Assembly: GCF_047501465.1 (NCBI RefSeq)
Contig: NZ_JAZDRL010000001.1
Coordinates: 1,550,001 to 1,614,000, forward strand
From: Pseudochelatococcus sp047501465
GTDB lineage: Bacteria; Pseudomonadota; Alphaproteobacteria; Rhizobiales; Beijerinckiaceae
Reading direction: 5' to 3'
Length of the DNA stretch: 64,000 nt
How positions within the stretch are numbered: the first letter of the stretch is position 1; the number at the start of each line of letters is the position of its first letter. The notes under the pieces are model-generated. The model searched no databases. It saw nothing but the letters and a program-made list of their open reading frames with translations, and had not been told where the DNA came from. Both the position numbers and the translations under genes were made by a program. Of this stretch, positions 63,362 to 64,000 are shown piece after piece.

Positions 63362-63571
63362 TTACCTGTTGGGGTAGGCTATGGCGATCTCGCCCCTCGC
63401 ATGAGCCAGTGACGAGAACAATATTTCGTTAAGGCATTCGTCGCGGAAATTGCCTTTGAAGCATTCTATGAGGCTATTCTGCATCGACTTGCCGGGTGCG
63501 ATATAATGCCATTCGATCCGTGTTTGCTGACATCATCTAAGGCTTGCCATCGAGGGCAGCTCAACCTTGGT
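63362..63571 (-). mobile_element. IS3-family transposase (OrfB) remnant, C-terminal part
   Basis: Read leftward, the fragment gives TKVELPSMASLR, an in-frame TGA, then CQQTRIEWHYIAPGKSMQNS, LIECFKGNFRDECLNEILFS, SLAHARGEIAIAYPNR and a TAA. This matches the end of the integrase core of IS3-family OrfB (WHYIAPGKPMQN..E.FNGRLRDECLNE), including the last catalytic Glu region (LIECF). It has an internal stop, no upstream part and a changed C-terminus, so it is inactive. No terminal inverted repeats were found. Confidence 0.85.
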
Positions 63572-63615
63572 TTAGTCTTCGTAATTTCTATAATTGAGAT
63601 TATGCATTTTCTGAA

Positions 63616-63867
63616 TCATGCCATTCCACCGACAAAGCCTGTCATTTTCTTCTGATAGTTGATTGCAAGTCGCACCGGACTGCCGCATCCGCGCGCGGGG
63701 CAGCGGCTTTTTTGCTCCAGTTCATCCAGATATAGAAATTTAGCACCGGGAGCAGCGGCTGCTTGTTCTGTCGTAATGTAATGGGTGTGCCCGCATTTCT
63801 TGCACATGAATTCCAGTTTCTGATTGCGGTCGAGATCGCCGACCTGTAAGTCGGTTTTCCAATTCAT
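63616..63867 (-). CDS. Small zinc-ribbon-like conserved hypothetical protein
   Basis: The 83-residue product (ATG at 63867) starts MNWKTDLQVGDLDRNQKLEF. It has CKKCGHTHYITTEQ (CxxC) and then SRCPARGCGSPVRLA (CxxxxC), which could bind one zinc ion, and it ends MTGFVGGMA. I know similar small proteins from rhizobia, without a function. Its ATG overlaps the stop of the upstream gene (TGATG), a probable Y-family polymerase, so the two are translationally coupled. A role with DNA polymerase is suggested only by this pairing. Confidence 0.75.
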   Translation of the reverse strand: MNWKTDLQVGDLDRNQKLEFMCKKCGHTHYITTEQAAAAPGAKFLYLDELEQKSRCPARGCGSPVRLAINYQKKMTGFVGGMA

Positions 63868-64000
63868 CACCAAAAATCCTCAGCTGTTGGAACGCGACTA
63901 TAGGAGATCTTGCCACCGGCATGCCCGCCTGCTGGCGGTTCCCATGGGCCGATACTGACAATGGTTTGGGCGTATTTCCCATTTAGTTCATCGACGGCTG
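63867..64000 (-). CDS. C-terminal end of a probable Y-family DNA polymerase (partial)
   Basis: Only the last 43 residues are in the window: AVDELNGKYAQTIVSIGPWE, PPAGGHAGGKISYSRVPTAE, DFW, then TGA. The ending resembles the C-terminal tail of DinB/ImpB-type translesion polymerases in rhizobia as far as I recall. With so little sequence this remains tentative. Its stop overlaps the start of the zinc-ribbon gene by one base. Confidence 0.4.
   Translation of the reverse strand, partial: AVDELNGKYAQTIVSIGPWEPPAGGHAGGKISYSRVPTAEDFW

Noticed and set aside
1..64000. CRISPR arrays, tRNA and rRNA genes
   Set aside because: No regularly spaced repeats and no cloverleaf or rRNA-like sequence were noticed on either strand; a tRNAscan run would be needed to be certain for tRNAs.

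Overview
The window is a chromosomal segment of an alphaproteobacterium of the order Hyphomicrobiales (Rhizobiales), most likely close to the Brucellaceae/Bartonellaceae. The grounds are a Porin_2-type (Omp2b-like) porin, a lipoprotein of the Omp19/Inh protease-inhibitor type, an OlsB ornithine-lipid acyltransferase, a dnaA-dnaN-recF block, sdhCDAB, and dispersed intergenic repeats of the kind seen in this order. G+C is moderate. Two stretches are visibly richer in A+T: about 18.6-19.8 kb and about 27.2-28.1 kb. Genus cannot be fixed from the sequence alone.

Left part (1-12 kb): the end of nusG, then rplK-rplA, rplJ-rplL and rpoB-rpoC, all rightward. Highly structured leaders lie before rplJ, rpoB and rpoC, and a strong bidirectional terminator follows rpoC. 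From 12 to 26.4 kb comes housekeeping: hrpB, olsB, hrcA divergent from rph-rdgB, an isolated membrane acyltransferase, then leftward dnaA-dnaN-recF and lysE-recQ. A gene-poor, A+T-rich 1.8 kb stretch separates dnaA from rpsT.

Middle (28-44 kb): rpsT, a TauE/SafE permease, a polyprenyl diphosphate synthase, an ABC exporter, rpmE, an orphan metQ, purU-folD, an Omp19-like lipoprotein, the sdhCDAB operon, DUF167 and YggT proteins, and a large porin gene with a strong terminator.

Accessory-looking part (44-60 kb): a stand-alone cyclic-nucleotide-binding protein; a very unusual 901-residue ABC-transporter-like protein whose ATPase motifs have all decayed; and, divergent from it, four overlapping genes for three glycosyltransferases and a glycosyltransferase-deacetylase fusion. 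The ABC gene and the glycan operon are bracketed by two directly repeated, diverged copies of a roughly 90-bp dispersed repeat. A four-gene oligopeptide-type ABC importer follows. I consider the block at 44.5-53.8 kb the best candidate for an uncharacterised system, plausibly synthesis and export of a surface glycan.

Right end (60-64 kb): an HdeD-family membrane protein; a DEAD-box RNA helicase with a structured leader and a possible coupled mini-ORF; a decayed IS3-family transposase fragment; a two-CxxC-type zinc-ribbon protein; and the 3' end of a gene that is probably a Y-family DNA polymerase. No tRNA, rRNA or CRISPR array was recognised.
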